Source: Anoplolepis gracilipes (Eukaryota; Arthropoda; Insecta; Hymenoptera; Formicidae). From it: a stretch of 64,000 nt of DNA. Where the stretch lies: assembly GCF_047496725.1 (NCBI RefSeq), contig NC_132973.1:1401501-1465500 (forward strand), given 5' to 3'. Below are positions 1-14,737 of this stretch, piece after piece; the first letter of the stretch is position 1, and each line of letters starts with the position of its first letter. The notes beneath the pieces were generated by a model. That model saw only the letters and a list, made by a program, of their open reading frames with translations. It made no database searches and was not told the DNA's origin. A program made the position numbers and the translations under genes.

Positions 1-3000
1 TATTTTATATTTATTGTATCTAATTACATACAATATTGCCTAAATAAAATTCATAAAATTATAATACTCGAGGGACGTCATTATTATCAAATTAAAAATT
101 GAAAAGTAGTCAATTTAATAAATAAACGTAGCTAATTTTACTATATGATTATGTTATATTAATACTCACAAACACGTAAAGTCAGTTTTTTTTTATTTTA
201 GAAGATAAGAGTCAAGATAATGTTGCATGAATTCTACGATTCATACAAGCTAAAAAATTCATTTTCGTAGTTTTAGTTATTGTAAAAAAGTTAAATTTTG
301 ATAATAAAGTACGAAAATAAAATATTATAGGTATTATACTAGAGAGCTTTATACTTGGGAAAATATTTTAATCTGTATTTTTATATTTGCGCATGTGCGT
401 TATTGCTTTACATTTTTTTCATGATTTTACTTTTAAATTTTATGAAATTTACAAGATTATTATATAGTCGATGAATTTTAAAAAAGATTCGGGATTTATT
501 AAGACTTATCGTAGTATCTAAAAAATCTAAGACTAATTTACACTTTACAAAATTCTTAATATTTCGGGAAAATATTAAATATTGATTTTTCGATGTTTTT
601 TGTAAAATTACGTAATTTTTAAAAATTCATATATAGCTAAAAAATAATAAGTATATAAAAGTGATAAAAAGCTAGTTCTTTCTTTAAAAATTTTCGTAGA
701 GGTTTAAAATTATATAAAAAATATAAATGTTAAATAATAAATGTAATTTATTATTTCATAATTCATATAAATCCATATATGAAATCTTTCTAAAGTAAAA
801 TTCAGGATGTATTTTAAACTGTCCTCCCTTTTGATGTCAAAAATAAAATTGAAATGCAATAAAGTGCATTTTTTATATTAAATAATTATTAAATACGAAT
901 TGAATTTTAAAAAATTATGCAATTTTATAAAAAGAAAAAAAATCGAGAAATCAAATTTTTTTATAACGCACATCCTCGAAAATATGAATTTTACAAAGTG
1001 CTTGGCATAAATCACTTTTTTAAAGTTTCTCGGAAACTGTATTTCAAATGATTAAAATCTCGGGAAATCATTTTAAATGCTGCGAAAAGCAATTGATTTT
1101 ACATAAGAACATCTCTTGATTAATAATTAATTTATCACGGCTCGCTATTAAATTAATCTATTAAAAATATCTTAGTTTTTATTAAAGTGTCACGTATAAC
1201 AGCATATCACATGTCTTATTAGTAAAAAAAAAGATTTAACAAATTCTCCAGCATGATATCAACAATACAGAAAGGTTGGTCGTTCGCTATCTATACAAGA
1301 TATATCACGTTAAAAGAACGTGAGACTCGGCTGGATTCTTATGTTAAAGAGGACAAAGATATCTGGTACAAAGGTGATCTTGAAAAGGGGATTGCGTAAG
1401 AAATGACAACGTATTTGTAAATAATCGACGATGTATGGAAAAGTATGCGTTACCAAGAAATAATCGGATTATATTATTATATATTTATGCAAAACAAGTC
1501 AGTTGAATACCTTGGTTGAAAATCGTGACTTTGATAAAATATATTGCACAATATATATATTTAACATTTGTAATTTCATAAACTAAAGTCTGATATAAAT
1601 TCGTAAACGATTATTAAAAGTACGCGATTAATTAATAAATTGATAATTTAGTTGACAATTTTAATAAATTGTCAATTAAATGTACGTGAAATTAAAAACT
1701 GGCGATAAAAGAATGCTTCATGCGTCTCTTTTAATAAGAACTTTTAATTTATAAAAATGTAAAATGCATTTTCAATTAAATTAAATTCAACTAAACTATG
1801 TGTAAGTAAAATTGAAATTAAAATATTGTTATGACATACAATATTTGTATCTCTTTTATAAACTAAAAATTACATATTATAACTTTTTTTCTCCGCAAGA
1901 ATGTATTACAGAGTCAACAATATTTGTAATTATTTATTTGAAACCTGCTTTTTCGTTTTTTAATAATAGTGTACAAAGTTTAATCTATATTTAACCTCAT
2001 GTAATGCAAATTTGATATGAGTTTGATATCAATGAGTTTAATAAAACGCTTTTTCTTATGCTTTCTATAAAATTCATTCTATCAATACGTATAAGCTATT
2101 TTACTATAGACAGTTTATATTAACACAAATTATATAAAAAATAAAAAGAAATTAATAAAATTTCTAAAATTTCTTAAATTCTTTAAGCATTGCGAGACTG
2201 CAAATAAAAATTGCGGTTATTTGCTCATATGACTATTAAGAACCACTTGTCAGGTGGTTCCTTATTTCTTTTGGCTATATTTGCTACAAACAATAGTGCC
2301 GTATACGTTTCTCAGCACATTCCTCTATGTATTATTTAGGTCGAGACTTTTACTTTGACGTGAGCAGTTAAAATCTTTATATAACGAAAGAGTACAGCTA
2401 AAATAAAATGTTTTCTTTCCATACTTGGGAGCTTTGATCTATCGATCATAAGCTAACTCTATTTAAACAATAAAAAATGATAAAGATTTAATTGATTTTT
2501 TTTCGATTTGAAATTGAAATGTAATCGCGAAAAACATCTGCGTTCATCAAATTTATCGTAATTAAGGTTAAAGCATTGCGGGATATTGCAGGTGAAAATT
2601 CGGTACATCGTGCAGGACTTATAAGAAATTATTATTTACACATGTATATGTATCTGGTCTTACAAATTATTATTAAATAATATCAATATTAAATTGCACA
2701 AAAGAGAAATATAGACAGTAATAAAATCATAATAATAATGTTGTGCAACAGCCGGTCAGACCTAAGAAATACATGTGCACACTTACGCACGCTTCCACAA
2801 TATATATATATATATACATACACGAAAGTAGTTCTTTATTAATCATATATATATAAAAAATGAAAAGGAGAATCGCTGCATGTGCATCCGAGCGAACCTC
2901 CTTCTCAGGATGCTTTCCGCGCATAAATGCTCGCTAATTGGCTATGTATTCTACGATCCAAAAATCTTGAAAAATTTAGGGATGAATGCTGATCGTAAGA

Positions 3001-3373
3001 TAAAAATTATACATATGAAATATGAATCTTAGGTAATCCTTTTGTAAATTCGAATTTATGAGTTCATCATTTTACGAGATCTATTGTAAATATTAATAGA
3101 ATATTAATTTAAAGAATAAAAGAATCTTAAAAAATACATATTATGAATATATGTATTTTAGGATCTACCGATTCGCGAGAATTTACAAATGAATGCTATA
3201 TTTTGTCAATCCTCTAAGACTCTAGGATATAAAGATCCTGAGAAATCGCACCCAAAATCTATAATCTCTAGGATATACGGCTTCTAGAATCTAAGGAGTT
3301 ACAGAGAAACATGATTTCTAGGCTCTATGGACTTAAAATTCGATGATTCCTAGAATGTATGATTTTCTATACA
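1..3373. other. AT-rich intergenic DNA, no gene seen
   Basis: Very AT-rich sequence with only short chance open frames and no splice-linked coding blocks on either strand. It contains one small hairpin near 2240 and degenerate copies of a CTAGGAT-like word between about 3160 and 3360. Nothing here resembles a known protein or structural RNA. Confidence 0.7.
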
Positions 3374-3773
3374 CAGAGTGTATACTCAAATTCTGTAAAA
3401 AAATTCCCTGAGAATTCCAGGATCTTCTAGGTATTTTTGTTCAAAATTCCAGGTAAAATTAAAATATTTTTAGATGCAATTTTCAAATAAGCTTATTTAT
3501 TTTAGCATGTCATTTTTTGACATAAACAAAAAACATATATTTTCAACAATTTTATATAGACATAAACAAAAAATATATATTTTAAGCAGATATTTTAAAC
3601 TTAAAATATTTTAAATTATTATAAAAAAATTTTTAAATAAGTACTTTTTTGACATTTTTTTAATTCCCTGAATCCTAACAAAATTCCATGAGAATTCCAT
3701 GATTTTTCAAGGTATAATAAAATTCCCTGAGAATACCAGGTTTTCCAGGTTTTTCCCAAGAGTATACACCCTG
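3374..3773. mobile_element. 400-bp non-autonomous DNA element with terminal inverted repeats
   Basis: The left end reads CAGAGTGTATACTC and the reverse complement of the right end reads CAGGGTGTATACTC, so 13 of 14 terminal bases match. Both flanks carry ATACA (3369-3373 and 3774-3778), consistent with a 5-bp target-site duplication. Inside, a degenerate motif of the form AAATTCCNTGAGAATNCCANG occurs near 3403, 3681 and 3720 in direct orientation. There is no open frame able to code for a transposase, so it is a MITE-like passenger. The superfamily is not assigned. Confidence 0.65.
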
Positions 3774-3778
3774 ATACA

Positions 3779-4552
3779 ATATATGAACTCCAGAATTTGT
3801 TTAGATTTTTACAGGATGTAAATCCTATAAATGTTAAAGATTTCGAGTTATCCTGTGCGCTTTAGGCTCTATGTAACTTTAAGTTTCGACATTCTAATTA
3901 ACATAATTATTTTAATAGTTAGAATTAAAGCTCCAATATATAATAGATATAATTGGAACCGCGCTAGGCATAGAATAATTTCATGCCTAAAAGGCAAGTA
4001 TAATGTAAGTATTTCTGATAAACCTTTCCTAATTTGGTTCATGACTATATATATATATATATATATATATTTATGTATTTGTGAACCAAACATGTATTTA
4101 CATTTTTATTATTAACAAACTTATAAGATAAATTCTGAGTAATTAATATTTAAAAAAAATATAACATTAATAAAAAAATAAAAATTAATTTTATACAATC
4201 AAATAATACAAATAGTCATTAATTTTAAGCAATTAATTTAAGATCTTTAGAATTAAGAATTATTATTTAATAAAGTAATTTTTATAGAGAGAAAAAAATT
4301 ACACATTTATAATTCACATCACAGTTAAAAAATCATTATTTTAATAACCGTTAAATGCATGAATCCTAGAAGCCGTGAAACCCTAATGTCGTTTAGTATA
4401 AATAGATCCTGGATGTATATGACTACGTCGACCAGCGGCGTGAAAATGAAAAAGAGAAAAAAAGACAGGAAGAGTAAAAAGAGAAAAAGAACGATAGAGA
4501 CAGAAAGATAGAGAAAAAGACGCCCGGGCGTCTTGGTGTGCTGTTTACCGCC
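3779..4552. other. Spacer and probable elongase 3' UTR
   Basis: AT-rich sequence between the 400-bp element and the elongase stop codon. It contains a short TA run near 4047-4070. The part nearest the stop (about 4430-4520) is purine-rich on the plus strand, i.e. pyrimidine-rich in the elongase mRNA. It is probably 3' UTR, but no polyadenylation site could be fixed with confidence. Confidence 0.5.
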
Positions 4553-5519
4553 TTAGTTGGCTTTGAGCTTATCATTATAGCCGATGTGACCAGGTGCGCT
4601 ATTAGCAAAGTGCTTCTTGTCGGCCTTCTTTCTGGCCAGGTACGTCTTGTGGAAGAATCGCGCGAATAAGACAAAATAGCTTAAGTACATCGCGAAGCTA
4701 AAACGGATATTCATGCGAGTAATGTGGCAGTCCCCTTTGCCACTCTCCAGGTATTGGTAGGCGGATATGTTGATGGCGCAGCCGATCACCATCTGGGCGA
4801 GCTGTAGTGCGGTGATTACCATGGAGATTGCTTTAGGTGGTCTGTATCGCATCGCCTTGAGAGCGTAGTAGGTGTACATGATCGAGTGGACGCAGTAGTT
4901 CATTACGACGTACCATCGCGCGGATGCGGTATGCTCCGAATACGAGAACCAGGAATACAGTAGGACGGTAATGTGATGGTACCAATGTAGGAAGATCAAC
5001 GGCTGTTTACGCAACACGATAAAGATAGTGTCGCCTAATTCGGGTAGCTTCGACAACACGAACATCCATGTCCAAAAGCCCGACACGCAATCCTGCTCGA
5101 TGAAGCTGTAATCAAAATTATTAATTCATGATTAATTCATTACTTCTCGGAAGTTACTTTATAAATAAATATAGGAAGTATTAATAATTTCTGTTTCTTA
5201 AAATATATCGCTGTCAAAAACAAATTTGTCGTTCTGTGTAAAGTAATGTAAATTAAATAATTTTTCCATAATATAAGATACTAAGAAGATGCCGATTATT
5301 TCGAAAGTAATGCATAGTAGCAATTTTTTATTAAATATGATTTTGATTGCAAATGACTCCTACTACCTTCATAACTCGAAAAAATCACGAATAAAAAAGA
5401 AATTTAAATCTACACTCTGTAGTAGACTCAAAACCGTGCAAATTTAGCTTATTAAACTTTCTTGCAACTTCAACCAGTTGCGAAATATTTATTTCGACAC
5501 ACATCTATGGACAAACACC

Positions 5520-5567
<48 letters not shown>

Positions 5568-7648
5568 TATTGCGAATTAAATAAAATATATATATTTAAC
5601 TTATTAGTATCTTATATTATGGAAAAATTATTTAATTTAAATAATTAAATAATTTAATTTATTTATTTTATATACAGTAAGGCCCAAAAATTTGGAAACG
5701 GTCAAATATCTCGAAAATAAAACATTGAAAAATGTTTCAAATAAAAGTTGTATGGTTTCGAAAGGGCTATAAGATGATACCATTGGTTTGACCTTGGATA
5801 GTCGTTTGAGGATTATATGAAGGTCACTTTGAATTTCTTAAATAAGACACCCTATATATTTTTGCATATTCTTGTAACTTACCTCGAGAGCTTTCCAAAA
5901 CATTATAATCAAACTTCTTTTGATTAAATACTTTTCGAGTTATGAGGCTTAAAAGTTCCAATATTTCGACATTAAATACAAAATATCTCGTAAAATATTA
6001 ATTTTTCGATTATCTTATTTTAGTACTTTTTAGCACATAATAATAATCATAAAGAAAATATATGGTTGTTTCTTTAAAAAAATCGAAAAATTAATATTTT
6101 TCAAGATATTTCGTATTTGATGTCAAAATATTGGAACTTTCAAGCCTCATAACTCAAAAAATACTTAAAAGAAGTTTTATTATAGTGTTTTAGAAAGCTC
6201 TCGAGGTAAACTACAAGAATATACAATAAAAAATAGGGTGTCTCATTTATGAAAGTGATGGTGACCTTCACGTGACCTTCAAACGACTATCCAAGGTCAA
6301 ATTAATGGTATCATCTTATAGCCCTTTCGAAACCAAACAACTTTTATTCGAAACATTTTTCTCTAAAATGTTTTATTTTTGAGATATTCAACCGTTTCCA
6401 AACTTTTGGGCCTCCCTGTATATATAATTTTATTATTTTTATATCACTTTTCAGAAGTTTTCATATACACATACACACACACATAAACACACAAATAAAT
6501 ATGTAGATAAGTTTATCAAAAAGTATAAATAAAATATTACATTTTTTGAGATATTAAAATTTAATTTGCAATGATAAGTATAATAATAAATAAAAAGCAA
6601 ACACATCTTTAAAGGTCATCTAATAATCTAAGGTAATATAATAAGCACGTTATTCGAAAAATATTGAGATTTTATATGTTATTTAAGCTAAAATTGACTC
6701 GTTTTAATTTTTTTTTCATTGAACCACCGTAAATTTATTTTGTTTACATTAGCATTGCTTTTACTTTTTTCTACAAGATTGAAACAAATGTAATATATAT
6801 ACCTATATGAGAATAACTCGAAATTTTCTATATCTATTTATTAATATATCTCTTAATTTTAATACCTTTAAATTATCTGGATATTTATTACATTTAATTT
6901 TCGAATAAATAATAAAAAAATGATAATTCGCTTTATCGAATTTTATTTGCGTACATTTTTTTGCATGTCTAATGACTATTGACGCTCTGAATAACAATGA
7001 AATCATATGAATATCAAGTATATGCATATAAATATGAATGAATTTTTATACTGGACAAAAGTTTGTTTCAAGTGTGAATACATGAATTTAATTTTAATTT
7101 AAACTTGCAGAGATACATAAATAATCTGTGTATATTATAATGCTATTATCACTCAAAATGAACTGATAAAAAACACGTAATAATATATATTTTAAAAATT
7201 TAGCAATCATGCAGATATGTATATGTTTCATACGTTCAATACGTATGATACAATTATTATTAATCAATACATTTAAAAGTTTTGCAAATGCAAAAATTAA
7301 TGAAAATAATTAGTAAACTGACCTTGGTATACAAATGCTATGGTGTAATCCGTGATGCCTTAAAACGTGAATTAATTCAGGCGCAGTTCTGGTGAAACCG
7401 ATGATAGAAAAGGTAGCCAATAACGTATTCCAAAGACACAGTATTCCCCTGAGTTCGAATCTGGGCCTGCTGGCCATATAAAGTTGCCCGCCGAATATTA
7501 AGATCATATACAGTCCGCAATAATAGAAACCATTCGTCCAATTCTTCATCATCCATTGCTTAGTCTCGTAGTGGCTGAATGTCTCTTCAAAATTAAAAAT
7601 ATAAGAATAATTCGGAAGAGTTACCTCCATATAGTCCACCTTATTCAT
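4553..7648 (-). CDS. ELOVL6: ELOVL6/Baldspot-type very-long-chain fatty-acid elongase
   Basis: Two coding exons on the minus strand, 7648-7323 and 5105-4553, join in phase 2 (CCAAG|gtcagt to attacag|CTTC) and give a 292-residue protein. Exon 1 carries the N-terminal membrane segments. Exon 2 carries the ELOVL6 signature LSKLPELGDTIFIVLRK followed by the catalytic histidine box HWYHH (about residues 149-153), then MNYCVHSIMYTYYAL and further hydrophobic spans. ELO proteins are multi-pass ER enzymes that condense malonyl-CoA with acyl-CoA; the ELOVL6/Baldspot branch acts mainly on C16 substrates. The start at 7648 is chosen because an acceptor (tttttttacag) ends at 7684, leaving a 35-nt leader in the same exon. 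Further 5' untranslated exons probably lie upstream. Length is close to the family's usual 265-320 residues. Confidence 0.93.
5523..5566. repeat. (TA)n microsatellite
   Basis: Uninterrupted TA dinucleotide run in the elongase intron. Confidence 0.95.
5675..6418. mobile_element. 744-bp palindromic TA-flanked MITE in the elongase intron
   Basis: The left end CAGTAAGGCCCAAAAATTTG and the reverse complement of the right end (CAGGGAGGCCCAAAAGTTTG) match closely. The match continues inward for most of each roughly 350-bp arm, so the whole element is a long imperfect palindrome centred near 6046. A TA dinucleotide flanks both ends, as in Tc1/mariner-type insertions. No coding capacity is visible. 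It sits inside the single coding-region intron of the elongase gene. Confidence 0.8.
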
Positions 7649-10067
7649 TTTTGATGATTGTGTTGTATCGATGTCTCGCGATTCTGTAAAAAAATGTGAA
7701 AATTTAAACATGTATACATATATATATATAATAAGCTTTCGTTTGTCTCACACAATTATGCGAATTCGGAATTTAAAACCGTCAAAGTCCAGTCTAGGAG
7801 AAAAAAGTTCAAAATGTAGGTATGATTTATGAACCAAAAATATCAAAAAAAAATTTCATTGTATAATTTTATCAGTGTAATATAATTTACATTCAACTAT
7901 TTTATTTTCCTGTTTATTTATTCATTCTTTCTCAACGTATATGTATTCGAGCTAAATATATTTCTCCTTTTAAACGAGTCTCTAAATAATAAGACAGAAC
8001 AATTCACACGTTAATATTTACATTACGTTAATATTTACATTATTTTTTTTTTGTCGTAATTTTGAGTGTAGGTATACCATTCTCTCGAAACTCTCGTCAG
8101 ATCGATTACACAATAATTCAAAACATCAAACGGAACAATACTAACAATAAATATCTAATAAATATATATAATATATAATAACGTCGCTCTAAATACAAAT
8201 AGAGAGTGTCACGGAGCCTCGTGGTTTAAACGTACAGCTGCGCATAACCACATTCCGCGGTAGGAGCAGCGCACGCGTGAGCTACGTGCGCGCCAATCCG
8301 AGTTCGACGCTCGATCTCACGCGATGTAGCTCTCGATCGATGGGATACGTGGGGACTGAATGAAATCACAAAAGTCAAAAATGAGATTTCCGTGTTTATC
8401 CGTAATTCCAATGTCACACGCACGTTCGAATAAAGCACAGAAGACGATAGTTCGAAATTACCGCAACGGTCGAATAAAGCGAGCAGCGTCGAAGAATAAA
8501 TAAATAAAAGATTATTGACAAAAAAATTGTGCTGACAAATTGCTTCTAAAATTACACCGCACGCAAGATTGAAATAATAAGTCACGCGAGAAAAAAAAAA
8601 AAAAATATGGAGTTTCCTCGATACTAAAAAAAATATACTATAATTAATGTATTATATATCATTTTGAACAAATCAAAATTTTTTATCGAGTTGTACGAAA
8701 TATGATAATTTTTACATTTGTTTCTCGGGTACAAGTTTTTTTATGCATACCGCTCGCGTGTTTTTTTTTATTACCGATTTTCACAAAGTTAGCTAATATC
8801 TCATAGTTTGTGGTTCAACCGGTTTCGCTTGTTTTTTTCCGCTCACTTTGAATAATTATCGTACGAGATTGTAGATTATAAATTCAAATGAGGCTTCTAA
8901 ATTTTGTCTCCTACAAAAATATCTCATACAAGAAGCATCAGCTAATAGAAAAAGTAAAAAAAAAAAAAAAAAAAAAATTCATAAAAGACGATCATTTTTA
9001 CGATTCTAAATGCGATAAAAATATACAATGCAAAATGCATACGAGACATTAACGCAACCTTGCATCCAGGTCGAGCATTCGGAAATACTTTCTGGAATGA
9101 TTTCCGATTTATACTGGCGCGCGCGCGCATACAAATGCACGAATAAATGCTGAATTCGTTTCATTCACACACTCATACATAAATACACGCGCATGTGCAT
9201 GTACACACAGGCGTATCCTGTGTGTACGGAGAAAATGTACGCTACTACATACCTAATAGCTGGTGTTGCACCTTTCAGGAAATTTTCAGACCCGTCCAAC
9301 GTTGCGTTCGTCGTCGTTCGGGTTCAGGCACTGCGGTTCAAGCTTGAACCTGTCAAACGTTGCGAAAAGGAGCTCGCGTACGCGTCGCGAGAACCGGCGT
9401 ATTCCCCGACGTGGGCAAGGCCACTTCCTCTATTGGAGCCCGAGTTACACCGGGCGAGCGGCGAGCGTCCGGTAGCACCGGCGCTTTCTGATACACGAGT
9501 ATGCAATCGATAGATAAATAAATGGGGGGAAAAAGAGAGATAGAGAGCGAGGCACCTCTCGTCGTTGCTCTTGATCGCTCGATCTCTTTCAATATCTCTT
9601 CGCGCTGTCAATTGTGAGGACTGTGCGCGGTGCGCGGACGTCTGATGGTTAAGATCGTTCTTCCTCAATCTTGTTTCTTCGCGTGAGAACGATCCCCTCT
9701 CGGTCTCTCTCTCGGTCTCTCTCTCTCTCTCTCTTTATGCTGTGCAAAATGTCTGGCCGTTCTAATCAACTCGCCATATTCGCACTCCACCACAAGACGA
9801 GCCGCGCGAGACTGCCGCTCGTCGTTCGTTGCTCGTCGTCTTGTCGTCTTGTACTTCCTTGTGCGTGCCGCACACACTCTTTTACCGTTTACCCCCTTTC
9901 TTTCCACACCCGTTTTGTAGAAGACAGTGACATCTATTTCCCCATTGTATACTCTATACCCCAGAACCCCAGTCGGCAACCCGATGATGCATTAGTAAGT
10001 GTAAGCTATGCTCGGCGAGGATTTTGATGGTTGAGCTAGGTTGAACGTTACTGATCGAGCTCTTTTC
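7649..10067. promoter_or_regulatory. Region between elongase and ARA70 gene, with GC-rich promoter-like blocks
   Basis: The elongase (minus) and the ARA70 gene (plus) are divergent, and their starts are about 2.5 kb apart. Base composition rises sharply with many CpGs at about 8220-8480 and again at about 9050-10050. The second block has a CT tract near 9700-9732 and ends just before the ARA70 start. Such islands in an AT-rich insect genome usually mark promoters and 5' exons. No protein-coding frame here looks conserved; the long open frames on both strands reflect GC content. Confidence 0.45.
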
Positions 10068-10094
10068 ATGTTGTGCGTTATCGAATTGACATAA
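10068..10094 (+). promoter_or_regulatory. Upstream ORF in the ARA70-gene leader
   Basis: An 8-codon open frame with its own ATG and TAA ends 11 bases before the main ATG. Another 5-codon frame lies at 10027-10044. If the transcript starts upstream of these, they could dampen translation of the main frame. This is inference from position only. Confidence 0.35.
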
Positions 10095-10105
10095 TAGGAG
10101 TTAAC

Positions 10106-10284
10106 ATGATAGGCAAGCAAAGTCAGCCGGATAACGAGGACAATCAATCACGAATAAAATTGATAACGAACAAACGGAGATTCTTGGAGGAGAAATCTGC
10201 TCAGGTATATACATTTGCCAAGAGTTGCAATATTACTGTGCACCTACCTATATTTGTGCATTAAATTTCATTTTTATTTCGCTG

Positions 10285-10316
<32 letters not shown>

Positions 10317-11818
10317 TACAATTATGAGTTTTCTTTTTTCGGGATTTTTTATAATTTAAATATGTAATGTAACTGTCATTATAGGTACATGCAATAGACA
10401 TCTCTAAGAAGTAATTATACAATATGAATTATATATATATATATATATATATACATATTGTATAACTACTTCTTAAAGATGTCAATTGCATGTACGTATA
10501 ATGACAGTTCCATTACATATTTAAATTGTAAAAAATCTCGAAAAGACAATACACTTTAAATATTTATTATATTTATTTAAAAAAATTGTAATTTATACAT
10601 AATTAAATGCATACACATTTTGTATTTGTATCAATTTTAATTTATAATTATATAAAATGTGTATGCTTTTAATTATATATAAATTATAATTTTTTTAAAA
10701 ATAAATATATCAAATATTTAAAGTGTACTGTTGTAAAATAGTGACAAGTATTTTTATTGTTTACAATATATATAAAAATTATTAAATATATAAAAAGACT
10801 GGTACATCTAACATAGCGTATAACAAAGAAGTCTTTTAACAGTCAATAATCTTTATAATAAATATATTACAGAGTAAACACTATATATAATACTATAAAT
10901 TAAGTTTTATCCCCAATCATAAAATCATAAAAAGAATGCAATTTGCAGATTGAGGCGGAAATCAAAAGCTGTTTCAATGAATTAGCAAAAGCTCTTCGAT
11001 CTAGAGAGAAGCAGCTGCTACGTCAAGCCGAAGCTATTCATAGACAACAACTTTCGTTAGTAGAGACTTCGGTGGACTTTCTACCATCATCGATAGCAGT
11101 CTTGAATGATAGAAGCGAGCTGGAGGAGCGAATACGCCAATTTGGTAATATTGAGACACATGGATTGAATGGCATTACAGTAAAAGATGCGGAGCCATAT
11201 AAGGTTGTAGATTATCAAGATGCTAATAAGGATCATGTTAGCTTTGACAAAGCAATCACATGCCAAAAAATCAAAGATCAACATCTGAGCCTTCCACGTT
11301 GCAAGGACTTTATATCTGATTACAGAACTCTGCGTATTTCAAGTTTGCCTTCCACTTTCAAAAATCATTTACAAGATTCGCCAAATGTCAAAAGTAATGC
11401 ATTGAAGATTTTTAAAAATACATTATCCTTGTCAGGATGCTCGCCTCTTTTAATTATAAAACGCAAACTTGGCCTAACGCATGTATCTTTAGATGGATTG
11501 CATGCTTTTGACAAAGCATATTCACAGACTATACAGTCCATTGAGATGTCTTGTAAAAACACAGAATCCTGTAGATTAGATATCTTGACAAATGAAGAAA
11601 TTGAAAGTAATTTACGAGAATTAGATAAGGAAGTATCGAGTCAGGATGATTCTGAATTGATTAGATATTCAAAGCAACGAAAGAAAAACTATGAGCATCC
11701 GATACAGGTGCAGCAATGGTTACAACAAATTCTCGCAGAGACTGAAATAGAACCTGCGATTCATGAAATCGGGCAATTCTCAGAAATATCCAAGGTGAAA
11801 CTCTGTAATAAACTATAA
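10106..11818 (+). CDS. NCOA4: NCOA4-like protein with ARA70 coiled-coil domain
   Basis: Two exons, 10106-10204 and 10949-11818, join in phase 0 (GCTCAG|gtatat to tttgcag|ATTGAG) to give 322 residues. Directly after the junction comes the stretch IKSCFNELAKALRSREKQLL, then RQAEAIHRQQL. This matches the ARA70 domain of nuclear receptor coactivator 4 (pattern I.SC....L..LRSRE..LL.Q...I). A second helical block LEERIRQFGNIE and a conserved-looking C-terminal HPIQVQQWLQQIL follow. In vertebrates NCOA4 is the ferritinophagy receptor and a nuclear-receptor cofactor. Whether this insect protein binds ferritin cannot be read from the sequence, and it is shorter than human NCOA4. A donor-like AAG|gtgaaa lies at about 11793 just before the stop, so an extra 3' exon is possible, though none was found. 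The start at 10106 is the first in-frame ATG. Confidence 0.72.
10334..10546. repeat. Palindrome 1 in the ARA70-gene intron
   Basis: Two arms of about 85-95 bases (left containing TAATTTAAATATGTAATG, right its near-reverse complement CATTACATATTTAAATTG) face each other around a TA run near 10430-10455. It is a MITE-like foldback sequence without coding capacity. Confidence 0.75.
10548..10733. repeat. Palindrome 2, directly adjacent to palindrome 1
   Basis: The left arm begins with TACACTTTAAATATTT and the right arm ends with AAATATTTAAAGTGTA. The arms are about 80 bases with a short centre near 10640. It abuts the previous palindrome, giving two head-to-tail foldbacks inside one intron. Confidence 0.75.
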
Positions 11819-14417
<2,599 letters not shown>

Positions 14418-14688
14418 TCATTTCAGTGAGACTTGATAGAAGATCCAATCCTCAAAAAAGGATGGGACAAAGGCGCGATCTTTTGTGAACGTGACCGGCA
14501 CGCAAAGTTGTAATAGAACCTCTTCATACATTTTCAAGGATTCTGGACAAGACGCACCATTTCCCTATGTCAGAAAAATATGTATATTAAGCACTGTCAA
14601 AAGCACATTTATAGCATATATTTAAACTAACTTCTATCTAAAACTGTAAGGAATTGTACATAGTTTTCTTTTAATAATAATAATAATA

Positions 14689-14737
<49 letters not shown>

